The notes beneath the pieces are model-generated. The model searched no databases. It saw only the letters and a program-made list of their open reading frames with translations, and was not told where the DNA came from. Position numbers and translations under genes: made by a program. From assembly GCA_017853715.1 (NCBI GenBank), contig JAFMIZ010000001.1:78679-138054 (forward strand): a stretch of 59,376 nt of DNA, in the 5' to 3' direction. Origin of the DNA: Pedosphaera sp. Lineage in GTDB: Bacteria > Verrucomicrobiota > Verrucomicrobiia > Limisphaerales > DSYF01. Positions 1 to 8,632 of the stretch are shown in pieces (position 1 is the stretch's first letter; each line of letters starts with the position of its first letter).

Positions 1-267
1 CTAAAAGCCTCTGCGACGGCCAAAGCCGCCCGCAAGTGCCTCGCCGACACCCGGGATGATTTGGAACCCGAATACATCACCCAAGTCGAAGCCGCCTTGC
101 AGGCCGTGAGCGACGCCCTTGCCACCGAGCAACCCAACACCGGCTGCGGCGACACCAAGCTGCTTCAATCCGCCTGCAAAGCGCTGGAAGAAGCAACCCA
201 GCCCCTCGCCGAGCTCCTCATGGAACGCGTGACCGAGGCGTTGCTCAATCAGCGCGGGATCACCTGA
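1..267 (+). CDS. Hsp70-family chaperone, HscA-like, C-terminal fragment (5' end outside window)
   Basis: The reading frame is open from base 1 to a TGA at 265-267 and gives 88 residues of a protein that begins upstream of the window. The visible part is the helical lid of an Hsp70. It shows the pattern ALEEATQPLAELLMER near the end, as in the C-terminus of HscA/DnaK-type chaperones that assist Fe-S cluster assembly or folding in the cytoplasm. It ends without the acidic EEVD-like or glycine-rich tail of DnaK, which favours an HscA-like member. The ATPase domain is not visible, so the exact subfamily cannot be fixed. Confidence 0.7.
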   Translation, partial: LKASATAKAARKCLADTRDDLEPEYITQVEAALQAVSDALATEQPNTGCGDTKLLQSACKALEEATQPLAELLMERVTEALLNQRGIT

Positions 268-274
268 CCCTTGC

Positions 275-338
275 AGGAGCCGACGTGAGGGGGCCCTATT
301 TGAAGCGCCCCGAAGCGACCCTCCTCACGCCGGCTCCT
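275..338. repeat. Imperfect inverted repeat between the hsp70 fragment and hemL
   Basis: The left arm at 275-293 (AGGAGCCGACGTGAGGGGG) matches the reverse complement of the right arm at 319-338 except at two or three positions. About 25 bases separate the arms. It could fold as a long hairpin just after the chaperone stop codon, so it may act as a terminator. There is no T-run, so a dispersed palindromic repeat is equally likely. Confidence 0.6.
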
Positions 339-398
339 ACCCTCCAGGAAAATTGCAAATGCGCGTGATTTGTTCGGCGTAGCAGGTATGCTGCCGAC

Positions 399-1685
399 AT
401 GATTTCGCGCGCCAAATCTGAAGCGCTGTTTGCCGAGGCCCTGAACCACATTCCCGGCGGTGTGAATTCGCCCGTGCGTGCTTTCCGCGCCGTCGGCGGC
501 CAGCCGTTCTTCGTGAATAAGGCCAAGGGCTGTCGGGTCACCACGGTGGACGGCGACGAGCTGATTGATTACGTCGGCACATGGGGCCCGGCGATTCTCG
601 GGCACGCGCATCCCAAGATCATCAAAGCGGTGCAAGACACCGCCGCGCACGGCACCAGCTTCGGCATTCCCAATCCGCTTGAAGTGACGATGGCCAAACT
701 CATCTGCGCCTCCGCGCCCAGCGTGCACAAGGTCCGCATGACCAATTCCGGCACCGAAGCCTGCATGAGCGCCATCCGTCTCGCGCGCGGCTTCACCAAG
801 CGCGAGAAGATCATCAAGTTCGACGGCTGCTACCATGGCCACACCGATTCGCTGCTGGTGAGAGCGGGTTCCGGCGCGCTGACGTTTGGCAATCCTGACA
901 GCGCCGGCGTGCCTGCCGCCTTCACGCAGCACACGATTGTGCTGCCCTACAATGATGTGGACGCCGTGAAAGCGGCGTTTGCGGCGAACCCCGGCCAAAT
1001 CGCCGGCATCATCGTTGAGCCCGTGCCCGGCAACGCTGGTCTTTACCTGCCGAAGCCCGGTTACTTGGAATTTCTCAGCCAGATCACGACGCAGGATGGC
1101 GCGCTGCTCATCTTCGACGAAGTGATGACGGGCTTCCGGCTGGCCTTGGGCGGCGCGCAACAACGCTTCGGCATCACTCCGGACCTGAGTTGCTTCGGCA
1201 AAATCATCGGCGGCGGCTTGCCCGTAGGAGCCTTTGGCGGACGCGCTGAAATCATGGACTGCCTGGCACCGCTGGGTCCCGTTTATCAGGCGGGGACGTT
1301 GAGCGGCAATCCGCTCGCGATGGCGGCAGGTATTGCCAATTTGGAGGAGCTCCAGATGGGCGGCGCATATGGCCAACTGGAAGAGCTGGGCCAACAACTC
1401 GCGGAAGGGATGAGCTCAGCCGCCAAGGCCGCAAACATTCCGCTCACCGTGAACCACTGCGGGTCCATGTTCTGCGGCTACTTCACCAGCGAACCCGTTT
1501 GGAATCTGGCTGACGCGATGAAGGCGGATCGCGAGCGTTTCAAGAAGTTCTTCCACGGCATGTTGAACGAAGGCGTCTATCTGGCCCCGTCACAATTCGA
1601 GTCCGGGTTCATCTCGGTGGCGCACACGCCGGCAGACATCGAAGCCACCGCGAGCGCGGCGGCGAAAGTCATGAAGTCACTCTGA
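399..1685 (+). CDS. hemL: Glutamate-1-semialdehyde 2,1-aminomutase
   Basis: Converts glutamate-1-semialdehyde to 5-aminolevulinate in the C5 route to haem, in the cytoplasm. The product is 428 residues, normal for the family. It carries the PLP-dependent class-III aminotransferase landmarks: [13 protein letters not shown] for cofactor binding, FDEVMTGFR with the aspartate that contacts the pyridine ring, and [11 protein letters not shown], in which Lys268 should form the Schiff base. The N-terminus starts [12 protein letters not shown] and leads into [13 protein letters not shown], the usual HemL opening, so the ATG at 399 is well supported. No strong ribosome-binding site is seen. It is followed 5 bp later by ruvX, so the two are probably co-transcribed. 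Confidence 0.96.
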   Translation: MISRAKSEALFAEALNHIPGGVNSPVRAFRAVGGQPFFVNKAKGCRVTTVDGDELIDYVGTWGPAILGHAHPKIIKAVQDTAAHGTSFGIPNPLEVTMAKLICASAPSVHKVRMTNSGTEACMSAIRLARGFTKREKIIKFDGCYHGHTDSLLVRAGSGALTFGNPDSAGVPAAFTQHTIVLPYNDVDAVKAAFAANPGQIAGIIVEPVPGNAGLYLPKPGYLEFLSQITTQDGALLIFDEVMTGFRLALGGAQQRFGITPDLSCFGKIIGGGLPVGAFGGRAEIMDCLAPLGPVYQAGTLSGNPLAMAAGIANLEELQMGGAYGQLEELGQQLAEGMSSAAKAANIPLTVNHCGSMFCGYFTSEPVWNLADAMKADRERFKKFFHGMLNEGVYLAPSQFESGFISVAHTPADIEATASAAAKVMKSL

Positions 1686-1690
1686 GGATC

Positions 1691-2104
1691 ATGCGAGTTC
1701 TTGCTCTGGACCACGGAACCGTTCGCATCGGCGTCGCGCTCAGCGACGAGCTGAAGATGATCGCCTCGCCCTTGGAACACATCCCGGCGGAGCCGTTCGA
1801 GGAATTTCTGAAGCGGCTGGAAGCCTTGGTGACCGAAAAGCAGGTGGAGCTAATCATCATCGGCATGCCGCGCAACATGGACGGGAGTTACGGTCCGGCA
1901 GCGGGGAAAGTGCGCGAGTTCATCGCGAAACTGCAAACTGAAGTGACCGTTCCCATCCGCACCTGGGACGAGCGACTGACGTCTTCGCAGGCGAACCGGA
2001 TTTTGATCCAAGGCAACGTGCGCCGGGACAAGCGCAAGGAAACCGTGGACAAAATGGCGGCGGCGATCTTGTTGCAGAGCTACTTGGATTTATCCACGGC
2101 TTGA
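1691..2104 (+). CDS. ruvX: Putative pre-16S rRNA nuclease / RuvX (YqgF family)
   Basis: RNase H-fold protein of 137 residues, the usual YqgF length. It opens with MRVLALDHGTVRIGVALSD, where Asp7 and the RIGVA strand form the first acidic active-site element. The later acidic elements are the TWDERLTS segment and the C-terminal KMAAAILLQSYLD. YqgF proteins mature the 5' end of 16S rRNA in E. coli and were earlier proposed to be Holliday-junction resolvases. Which role applies here cannot be told from sequence. It lies 5 bp after hemL on the same strand. Confidence 0.93.
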   Translation: MRVLALDHGTVRIGVALSDELKMIASPLEHIPAEPFEEFLKRLEALVTEKQVELIIIGMPRNMDGSYGPAAGKVREFIAKLQTEVTVPIRTWDERLTSSQANRILIQGNVRRDKRKETVDKMAAAILLQSYLDLSTA

Positions 2105-2190
2105 TCTGACTCTTACGCATAATCCTGATCGCTTAGTGCGCCCAACCAACGAGGGACCAAGATTACGAGCCAGAATCCCTGAACCCAATC

Positions 2191-2994
2191 GTGAGCACCA
2201 CGCGCGTCAAACTTACGATCGCCTACGACGGCTCCGGCTACGATGGCTGGCAATGGCAACCCGAAGCGAGGGGCGTGCAACAGGTGGTGGAGGACGCGCT
2301 GGTAAAACTGATGCCCGGCGGCCCGTATCGCCTGCACAGTTCCAGCCGCACCGACGCAGGCGTGCACGCGCTTGGCATGGTGGCTCATGCGGATCTGCCC
2401 CTGGCCAAGGCACGCATGACGCCGCACAAACTGAGGATCGCGATCAATGCTTATCTGCCGAAGGACATCCGCGTATTGGAATCCACCCGCGTGAGGCCTG
2501 ATTTTCACGCGCGTTTTCATGCCACGGGCAAGCAGTATCGCTACACGGTCTGGAATCACGCCGCCATGAATCCTCTCCTGCAAGGACGGGCATGGCAGGT
2601 GCCGGTGAAATTAGATGTTCCCGCCATGAAGCGCGCGGCCAAACTGTTCGTAGGGCAACAAGACTTCCGCTCACTGGCCACCAATCGTGGACAAGTCTTG
2701 AAAGATGCGGTGCGCACGCTGACCCGTTGTGATGTGACCCGCAGCGGTCCGCAAATCAACTTCGTCATCGAAGGGGACGGATTTCTTTACAAGATGTGCC
2801 GCAGCATCGTGGGCACGCTGGTTCAGGTGGGCAAGGGCCGATTCAGCGAGACTGACATCCGCAAGATCATCGCCGCCGAAAGCCGCGGTGCCGCAGGCAT
2901 GACTGCGCCCGCGCATGGGCTGGTGCTGTGGAAGGTGTATTACAGGGGCAAACGGAGTGGTGGAGCATCGGAGTGGAGGAATCTTGAAAGCTGA
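2191..2994 (+). CDS. truA: tRNA pseudouridine(38-40) synthase
   Basis: Converts uridines 38-40 of the tRNA anticodon arm to pseudouridine. The 267-residue product has the TruA core motif SSRTDAGVHALG with catalytic Asp55, the strand KLTIAYDGSGYDGWQWQP at the start, and GDGFLYKMCRSIVGTL near the C-terminus, which matches the family's second conserved block. The start is a GTG. The first conserved residues follow within five codons, so this start is sound. The gene ends 7 bp before the first possible start of trmL, giving a run of RNA-modification genes. Confidence 0.95.
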   Translation: MSTTRVKLTIAYDGSGYDGWQWQPEARGVQQVVEDALVKLMPGGPYRLHSSSRTDAGVHALGMVAHADLPLAKARMTPHKLRIAINAYLPKDIRVLESTRVRPDFHARFHATGKQYRYTVWNHAAMNPLLQGRAWQVPVKLDVPAMKRAAKLFVGQQDFRSLATNRGQVLKDAVRTLTRCDVTRSGPQINFVIEGDGFLYKMCRSIVGTLVQVGKGRFSETDIRKIIAAESRGAAGMTAPAHGLVLWKVYYRGKRSGGASEWRNLES

Positions 2995-3001
2995 CAGAAC
3001 C

Positions 3002-3508
3002 ATGACGCCAACCCTCCCGCACTCCACCGCTCAAATGCCCCGGCTCAACGTCGTCCTGCTCGAACCCGAAATCCCGCCGAACACCGGGAATGTTGCCCGG
3101 CTATGTGCCGCAACACGGACGACCCTGCACCTGATCGAACCTTTTGGGTTCAAATTGAACGATGCAGCGTTGAAGCGGGCGGGGATGGACTATTGGCAAC
3201 ACGTGCAATGGCATCGCTGGAAGAGCTGGCAGGACTTCGTTGCCAGTGTGAACCTCGGCGCGAAGTTTTGGTTCATCGAGCAAGGTGGAGCCCACTTTTA
3301 CTCCGAGGTCCAATTCGGTCCGGACGACTATCTAGTGTTCGGGCGTGAGACCGCAGGCGTGCCAAAAGCCCTGCTGCAGCAGCACCACGACACTTGGCTG
3401 CGCATCCCGATGTTCAACCCCCAAGCTCGCTCCCTGAATCTCTCTAACTGCGTCGCTCTGGTGCTGTTTGAGGCACTGCGACAGCAGGGATTCACGGGTG
3501 GGGAGTAG
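3002..3508 (+). CDS. trmL: tRNA (cytidine/uridine-34-2'-O)-methyltransferase, TrmL-type SPOUT enzyme
   Basis: SPOUT-fold SAM-dependent methylase that acts on the wobble base of tRNA-Leu species in E. coli. The core LNVVLLEPEIPPNTGNVARL opens the protein. The knot region contains FGRETAGVPKALL and SLNLSNCVALVLFEALRQ, the characteristic SPOUT motifs 2 and 3. Two ATG starts are possible, at 3002 and 3035. The second sits directly before the conserved core and matches the usual length (157 residues). The first adds eleven residues and lies 7 bp after the truA stop. Neither has a clear ribosome-binding site. Function is well supported, the exact start is not. Confidence 0.9.
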   Translation: MTPTLPHSTAQMPRLNVVLLEPEIPPNTGNVARLCAATRTTLHLIEPFGFKLNDAALKRAGMDYWQHVQWHRWKSWQDFVASVNLGAKFWFIEQGGAHFYSEVQFGPDDYLVFGRETAGVPKALLQQHHDTWLRIPMFNPQARSLNLSNCVALVLFEALRQQGFTGGE

Positions 3509-3572
3509 GTCTTGGGCGCATTTGCCCCCCAAAATATCGGGCAAAAAACCTGCCCCGGGGAAAAATCATTCC

Positions 3573-3601
3573 TTGACCGTTGGCGATAAATGAGTTAGCT
3601 C
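3573..3601 (+). promoter_or_regulatory. Candidate promoter for the HU/IHF gene
   Basis: TTGACC at 3573-3578 is followed after 17 bp by TAGCTC at 3596-3601, about 38 bp before the start codon. The -35 is close to consensus and the -10 is weak, so this is only a candidate. Confidence 0.35.
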
Positions 3602-3639
3602 TATTAACGCAGCCAAAAAACTTCAACCCCGGAAATTCT

Positions 3640-3972
3640 ATGACACTTACAAAACGCGATTTGGTGGTGCGGATCAGCAATGAGACCGGCTTGGTGCAAC
3701 AGCAAGTGCTCGACGTCATACAAAAGACTTTGGATTACATCGCCGACGCCCTTGCGAAAGGTGACAAGGTGGAACTGCGCAACTTTGGCGTCTTTGAGGT
3801 GAAAGTTCGCAAGGCTCGCGTGGGCCGCAATCCGAACGCACCGGAAAAGGACGTGCCCATTCCGCAGCGTGCCGTGGTTAAGTTCAAAGCCGGCAAAGAA
3901 ATGCGTGCCGATGTGCTGCAACTCTCGCCCAAGGATGCCGCCGGCACACCGCCGCCGGCACCGATGGCCTAG
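3640..3972 (+). CDS. HU/IHF-family DNA-binding protein
   Basis: Small DNA-bending nucleoid protein of 110 residues. It begins MTLTKRDLVVRISNETGL, which is the alpha-helical dimer interface of the HU/IHF family, so the ATG at 3640 is preferred over an upstream in-frame start. The beta-arm signature is visible as LRNFGVFEVKVRKARVGRNP, including the GRNP tip whose proline inserts between DNA base pairs. A short proline- and alanine-rich tail (AAGTPPPAPMA) extends past the usual end near residue 95. Residues resemble IHF-alpha more than HU, but a second IHF subunit is not in this window. A terminator follows directly. Confidence 0.93.
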   Translation: MTLTKRDLVVRISNETGLVQQQVLDVIQKTLDYIADALAKGDKVELRNFGVFEVKVRKARVGRNPNAPEKDVPIPQRAVVKFKAGKEMRADVLQLSPKDAAGTPPPAPMA

Positions 3973-3992
3973 GAACAGCCCAGTAACTTTCA

Positions 3993-4019
3993 AAAGCCCG
4001 CCAAGTAGCGGGCTTTTTT
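3993..4019 (+). terminator. Intrinsic terminator after the HU/IHF gene
   Basis: AAAGCCCGC pairs with GCGGGCTTT across a short loop and is followed by a T-run (ending TTTTTTG). It sits 20 bp past the stop codon. Confidence 0.9.
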
Positions 4020-4087
4020 GTTGCTCAATCAGTCCAGACCTTTTGCCTTCACGCAGGGCAGCCGCCTCGCTAGCTTGTCGCGGATTT

Positions 4088-5344
4088 ATGGAACGATTGC
4101 CGGGCTTTCGCGATTTCTACCCTGAGCCGTTGCCGCACAGCGATGTGTGGAGTTGCGACGCGCGCCAATACGTATTCGACAAGTGGCGCACCATGGCGCG
4201 GCGTTACGGTTTCCGCGAATACGACGGCCCGCCGCTCGAACCGCTGGAACTCTTCACAACCAAGAGCGGTGATGAAATCGTCCGCCAGCTCTATAACTTC
4301 ACGGACAAGGGCGACCGCCCAGTCGCCATGCGCCCGGAGATGACGCCCACGCTGGCCCGCATGGCTGCCGCCCACGAACGCGCCTACAAGAAGCCCTTCA
4401 AGTGGTTTGCCATCCCGCAGTTGTTCCGCTACGAGAAACAACAACGCGGACGGCTGCGCGAGCACTTTCAGTTCAATGCAGATGTCATCGGGGAACCCGA
4501 GGCTGCCGCTGATGCCGAACTGATTGCGCTGGTGATCGACACGTTGCGTTCACTCGGGCTGACGGCCGATGATTTCTGGGTGCGGCTCAGCAGCCGGCGC
4601 GCATGGCAGGACTTCTACGCCAACGCCAACGGCGACCCCACCCGTGCCTACGAGTTTTATCAGGCCGTGGACAAGCTCGAACGCGACAAGCCTGAGGAGA
4701 TCGACCAGAAACTCCGCGCCGCGGGCACATCGCTGGAGGCAGTCACCCGTTTCATTGAAGCAGGCGAACCCACGGCCGAGTTGAAACAAATCGTGGACGA
4801 TCTGGGCGCTCGCGGTCTGGGTGACTACGTGAAGGTGGATTATCGCGTCATTCGCGGACTGGCCTATTACACGGGCCCCGTCTTCGAGGCCTTCGACCGG
4901 AAAGGCGAGTTTCGGGCCATCGCCGGCGGCGGGCGTTACGACAACCTCATCAAGCTGATCAGCGGCGGCAAAGTGGATTTGCCCGCCTTGGGCTTTGGCA
5001 TGGGCGACGTGGTATTGCTCGAATTGCTGAAATCGCGGGGCTTGCTGCCGAAGTTCGACGGCGGGCTCGACGCCTTTGGGCTCGTGGAGGACGAGGCGCT
5101 CCGGCCGCAAACGCTCGCACTGATCCAGCGGCTACGCGGGGCCGGTTTTGCGGTGGATTACGCCCTGACCAAGGCGAAGTCAGACAAGCAGTTCAAGCGC
5201 GCCCAGGATTTGGGCGCAAAGCACACCTTGCGGCTGGAGCGCAACGAGGCGGGCGCCTTGCTGGCCAAGATCCGCAACCTTTCTACGCGCAAGGAATCCG
5301 CAGTCACTCCCGACGAAGCAGAGGCCGCTTTGCGCAGCAGTTAA
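4088..5344 (+). CDS. hisS: Histidyl-tRNA synthetase
   Basis: Class II aminoacyl-tRNA synthetase charging tRNA-His in the cytoplasm, 418 residues. The start at 4088 gives [14 protein letters not shown], the standard HisRS opening. The open frame continues upstream but overlaps the preceding terminator and lacks similarity. Class II motif 2 appears as [19 protein letters not shown], and the histidine-specific signature as [23 protein letters not shown] is motif 3-like. The C-terminal anticodon-binding domain starts near residue 325. The gene is a single unit between two terminated transcripts. Confidence 0.96.
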   Translation: MERLPGFRDFYPEPLPHSDVWSCDARQYVFDKWRTMARRYGFREYDGPPLEPLELFTTKSGDEIVRQLYNFTDKGDRPVAMRPEMTPTLARMAAAHERAYKKPFKWFAIPQLFRYEKQQRGRLREHFQFNADVIGEPEAAADAELIALVIDTLRSLGLTADDFWVRLSSRRAWQDFYANANGDPTRAYEFYQAVDKLERDKPEEIDQKLRAAGTSLEAVTRFIEAGEPTAELKQIVDDLGARGLGDYVKVDYRVIRGLAYYTGPVFEAFDRKGEFRAIAGGGRYDNLIKLISGGKVDLPALGFGMGDVVLLELLKSRGLLPKFDGGLDAFGLVEDEALRPQTLALIQRLRGAGFAVDYALTKAKSDKQFKRAQDLGAKHTLRLERNEAGALLAKIRNLSTRKESAVTPDEAEAALRSS

Positions 5345-5414
5345 GCCGGATCTTACCGGGGAAAGGCGCGGGCGGCGCTCAGACAAATTGAAAAACTCAA
5401 TTACGTTCCGCCCG

Positions 5415-6035
5415 ATGAAATGGACCCAACCAGCATTGCTAGGAGTTGCGGCAGCCGCCGCGGCCTGCCTGCTGAGCGGCTGTAGCCGCGACACTCCGCA
5501 AATCTCACAACCAAGTCCGACGACTCAAAAGACAATCACCCATCCCGCCATGAATGACTACCAGAAGCCTTCGCGCGAAGAATTGAAGCAAAAGCTGACC
5601 CCGATGCAGTTTGAGGTGACGCAAAATGCTGCCACCGAACCGCCGTTCCGCAATGAATACGACGACAACTTCGAGCCGGGCCTTTACGTGGACGTCGTTT
5701 CAGGCGAGCCCTTATTCAGTTCGCTGGATAAATTCGATTCCGGCTGCGGCTGGCCGGCGTTTTCCAAGCCGGTTGCAGGAACCGAGATTCCCGAAATTCG
5801 CGATACCACTCACGGCATGATCCGCACGGAGGTGCGCTCCAAATTGGCGGACTCACACTTGGGCCACGTTTTTGACGACGGCCCGGGACCAACCGGGGTC
5901 CGTTATTGCATCAACTCCGCGTCCCTACGATTAATTCCACTCGCCGAGATGGAAAAGGCAGGCTACGGAAAATATCTGGAGCCGTTCATCAAGGCGGGGT
6001 TATATAAGCCAGCAACCCACACGCCGGCAAAGTAA
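5415..6035 (+). CDS. msrB: Peptide-methionine (R)-S-oxide reductase with a lipoprotein signal
   Basis: Repairs methionine-R-sulfoxide in proteins. From the ATG at 5415 the 206-residue product begins with a lipoprotein signal peptide whose lipobox LLSGC puts the acylated cysteine at residue 23. An MsrB domain follows from about residue 50. The catalytic cysteine is C165 in RYCINSAS, and the likely recycling cysteine is C111 in SGCGWPAF. The two CxxC zinc pairs of many MsrB proteins are absent, so this is the zinc-free form. The signal places the enzyme in the cell envelope, where it would need an external reductant. An internal ATG (codon 46) could yield a cytoplasmic form, but the well-formed lipobox argues for export. 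Confidence 0.93.
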   Translation: MKWTQPALLGVAAAAAACLLSGCSRDTPQISQPSPTTQKTITHPAMNDYQKPSREELKQKLTPMQFEVTQNAATEPPFRNEYDDNFEPGLYVDVVSGEPLFSSLDKFDSGCGWPAFSKPVAGTEIPEIRDTTHGMIRTEVRSKLADSHLGHVFDDGPGPTGVRYCINSASLRLIPLAEMEKAGYGKYLEPFIKAGLYKPATHTPAK

Positions 6036-6069
6036 GCTCGAGCCGAACCGGACGCTTGCAAAAAGAACA

Positions 6070-6092
6070 GCGCTCGTGCGAGCGCCGTTTCA
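6070..6092. terminator. Bidirectional terminator between msrB and accC
   Basis: A perfect stem, GCGCTCG-TG-CGAGCGC at 6070-6085, is flanked by an A-rich left side (T-rich on the minus strand) and a modest T-rich right side. It can end both msrB and the convergent acc transcript. Confidence 0.7.
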
Positions 6093-6114
6093 ATTTTGAT
6101 ATCGGTGAAAAATC

Positions 6115-7497
6115 CTAAGCCTTCTCTTCGATCAGTTCCCGGCGGGCCCCGGTCAGCAGTTGCTCAACGAAGTTCGTGGTGTAAACACCACGGCGGAAGT
6201 TCGGATCCTGCATGATGGCTTGCTGGAAGGAGATGGTCGTCTTCACGCCGGTGATCATGTATTCCCCGAGCGCACGACTCATCTTGTCCATGGCTTCGCG
6301 ACGGTCACGTCCGTAAGTGATGAGCTTGCCGATCATCGAGTCGTAAGTCGGCGGGATGGTGTAACCGGCATAAGCGTGGGTATCCACGCGCACCCCGCGT
6401 CCTCCGGGCTGATAATACATCTCGATCCGGCCCGGGCTGGGGCGGAACTCGTCGAAAGGATCTTCCGCGTTGATGCGGCACTCGATAGCATGCCCCTTGA
6501 AGTGGACATCGCTTTGCGTGTGACGCAACGGCTCGCCCATCGCCACCATGATTTGGTAGCGGACCAGGTCAATGCCCGTAACCTCCTCAGTGATCGGATG
6601 CTCAACCTGGATGCGCTTGTTCACTTCGAGGAAGTAGTAATTCCCCTGCTCGTCCACGATAAACTCGACGGTGCCAGCATTGGTGTAGTTTGCAATCTCA
6701 GCGATCTTCACCGCCGCCTTGCCCATCTTGTCGCGTAACTTCTTAAACTTGTTCTCGATGAGCGGCGACGGAGTCTCCTCAACGACCTTTTGGTTGCGGC
6801 GTTGAATCGAGCAATCCCGCTCGCCCAAGTGAATGATGTGGCCTTTGGTGTCGGCGAGAATCTGGAACTCGATGTGATGCGGGTTCTCGATGAACTTCTC
6901 GATGTAGACACCGGAATTTCCGAAGGCCTTCTCAGCTTCCGCCCGTGCCGTGTGATATCCTTTGACCAATGAGACATCGTTGTGAGCGACGCGCATGCCA
7001 CGGCCACCGCCTCCGGCCACGGCTTTAATCATCACCGGATAGCCAATCTTCTTGGCCACGATCTGGGCTTCTTGCTCGCTCTCCACGAGCCCCTCAGAGC
7101 CAGGCGGGAGCGGCACCCCGGCCTTCTTGGCGAGGGCACGGCTGACGGCCTTGTCTTCCAAAGCGTTCATGGCTTGGGGACTGGGACCGATGAAGCGGAT
7201 GTTGCAGCTTTCGCAAACCTCGGCAAAGTGGGCATTTTCGGAGAGAAATCCGAAACCAGGATGAATGGCATCGACGTCGGCCACTTCCGCCGCGCTGATG
7301 ATGCGGTCAATGCGAAGGTAACTTTCGCTGGATGGGGCTTTGCCGATACAGATGGCCTCGTCAGCCAATTGAACGTGCATCGAGTTGACGTCGGCCTCGG
7401 AATAAACCGCCACCGTGCGGATGTTTAGCTCCTTGCAGGCGCGAATGACGCGGAGCGCGATTTCGCCACGATTGGCGACTAAAACCTTTTCAAACAT
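6115..7497 (-). CDS. accC: Acetyl-CoA carboxylase, biotin carboxylase subunit
   Basis: Carboxylates the biotin of AccB using ATP and bicarbonate, the first half-reaction of fatty-acid synthesis. The 460-residue protein begins [20 protein letters not shown], which is nearly invariant in the family. The glycine-rich ATP loop is [12 protein letters not shown], and the catalytic segment [15 protein letters not shown] is intact, as is [13 protein letters not shown]. In the last segment a lysine replaces the usual methionine or threonine before RIQVEH. The gene lies 45 bp downstream of accB, the normal pairing. The carboxyltransferase subunits are not in this window. Confidence 0.97.
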   Translation of the reverse strand: MFEKVLVANRGEIALRVIRACKELNIRTVAVYSEADVNSMHVQLADEAICIGKAPSSESYLRIDRIISAAEVADVDAIHPGFGFLSENAHFAEVCESCNIRFIGPSPQAMNALEDKAVSRALAKKAGVPLPPGSEGLVESEQEAQIVAKKIGYPVMIKAVAGGGGRGMRVAHNDVSLVKGYHTARAEAEKAFGNSGVYIEKFIENPHHIEFQILADTKGHIIHLGERDCSIQRRNQKVVEETPSPLIENKFKKLRDKMGKAAVKIAEIANYTNAGTVEFIVDEQGNYYFLEVNKRIQVEHPITEEVTGIDLVRYQIMVAMGEPLRHTQSDVHFKGHAIECRINAEDPFDEFRPSPGRIEMYYQPGGRGVRVDTHAYAGYTIPPTYDSMIGKLITYGRDRREAMDKMSRALGEYMITGVKTTISFQQAIMQDPNFRRGVYTTNFVEQLLTGARRELIEEKA

Positions 7498-7542
7498 TTA
7501 GGTTGGCTTGGGGGATTGAGGAACAGGCAACTCGCAGCGTGT

Positions 7543-8010
7543 TCAGGTCGGACGGACCCGGAACATCGGCTGCCCAAATTCCACTGGCTTGGCGTTATCA
7601 ATCAGAATTTCAGTGATCACGCCCTTAACCTCGGCTTTGATCTCGTTCATGACTTTCATCGCCTCAATGATGCACACCACGGTGTCAGGTCCGACCTCGG
7701 AGCCGACATCCACATATGAAGCGGCCTCAGGCGAGGGCGAACGATAGAAAGTGCCAATCATCGGGGACTTGATCTCCAAACCGCTGGAGACAGGCACCGG
7801 TGCGGGAGCGGGAGCAGCAGCCAATCCCGCGGCGGGACTGGGGAGGGCCAGGGGCTGGGGAATGTAAGCGACTTGGGCACCTTCTTCATAAGCCCCACCC
7901 CCGCCGCTTCGTTTCAACCGAATCTTGAAGCCTTCACGTTCCATCTCAAACTCCGAAACGGAGTTCTTTTTCATGAGATCAATGACGGCTTTGATATCTT
8001 TGAGGTCCAC
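7543..8010 (-). CDS. accB: Acetyl-CoA carboxylase, biotin carboxyl carrier protein
   Basis: Carries biotin between the carboxylase and carboxyltransferase active sites. The 155-residue protein has the expected plan: a short N-terminal helix region, a flexible alanine/proline-rich linker at about 50-75, and the biotinyl domain. The biotinylation motif is EAMKVMNE with the modified lysine at residue 119. The domain also contains the thumb-like segment PMIGTFYRSPSPEA that is typical of BCCP. It is preceded by a 178-bp gap holding a candidate promoter and is followed by accC. Confidence 0.96.
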   Translation of the reverse strand: MDLKDIKAVIDLMKKNSVSEFEMEREGFKIRLKRSGGGGAYEEGAQVAYIPQPLALPSPAAGLAAAPAPAPVPVSSGLEIKSPMIGTFYRSPSPEAASYVDVGSEVGPDTVVCIIEAMKVMNEIKAEVKGVITEILIDNAKPVEFGQPMFRVRPT

Positions 8011-8106
8011 AGTGATTCTTGATTTGGGATTTGCTTTTCTGAATCAGTCCTAAACAAAACCCGGGTATTCCAGATTCCGTCCAGGCAATTATTTCAACCG
8101 GGCGTG

Positions 8107-8135
8107 AGCCTATGGACGATGAAAGTTGAGGTCAA
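8107..8135 (-). promoter_or_regulatory. Candidate promoter for accB-accC
   Basis: On the minus strand TTGACC (8130-8135) and TAGGCT (8107-8112) are 17 bp apart, about 100 bp before the accB start. The -35 is good and the -10 is weak. The 178-bp aroQ-accB gap, the only large one in the run, is consistent with an internal start of transcription. Confidence 0.35.
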
Positions 8136-8188
8136 GCCCTGTATTTTGAATCGAAAGACGAATAAAAAACAGGCATCTACGCATGAAT

Positions 8189-8623
8189 TCAAGACGCTTT
8201 AACGGTAACAGCAGCTCGCAAACCTAAAATGTAAGAATTTACTCCGAAGCCGGAAATTACGCCGATACAAACGGGCGCAACCAAGGAATGATGCCGGAAC
8301 TCCTCGCGAGCTGAGGTGTTCGAGAGGTGAATCTCAATCGTCGGAATTTTCACTGCCGCGATGGCATCGCGAATGGCGACACTTGTATGGGTATAGGCGG
8401 CGGCATTCAGGACGATAACGTCAAAGACCCCCTTGGAATCCTGAATCCAAGTGACAATTTCGCCTTCGATGTTGGACTGCCTGAAGTCCACTTCCACCTT
8501 CAGCTCACTTGCCTCGCGCCGAACAGCAGCCTCAATGTCAGCCAAAGTTGCCGCGCCGTAGATGCCCGGCTCCCGTGAGCCAAGCAGATTAAGATTTGGC
8601 CCATTCAAGAAGCGAATCTTCAT
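8189..8623 (-). CDS. aroQ: Type II 3-dehydroquinate dehydratase
   Basis: Third step of the shikimate pathway, dehydrating 3-dehydroquinate. The 144-residue product is the normal size of the dodecameric type II enzyme. The motifs are all present: [19 protein letters not shown] with the lid arginine R17 and catalytic tyrosine Y22, [10 protein letters not shown] with the substrate-binding asparagine, and EIHLSN with the general acid His99. It starts 9 bp after the upstream membrane gene and precedes accB, an arrangement (aroQ-accB-accC) found in many bacteria. Confidence 0.96.
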   Translation of the reverse strand: MKIRFLNGPNLNLLGSREPGIYGAATLADIEAAVRREASELKVEVDFRQSNIEGEIVTWIQDSKGVFDVIVLNAAAYTHTSVAIRDAIAAVKIPTIEIHLSNTSAREEFRHHSLVAPVCIGVISGFGVNSYILGLRAAVTVKAS

Positions 8624-8632
8624 ACGGCGAAG

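Noticed and set aside
249-1397. Long minus-strand open frame (382 codons) opposite hemL
   Set aside because: It mirrors the third-position G/C bias of hemL, has no motif, and hemL is intact and recognisable on the plus strand.
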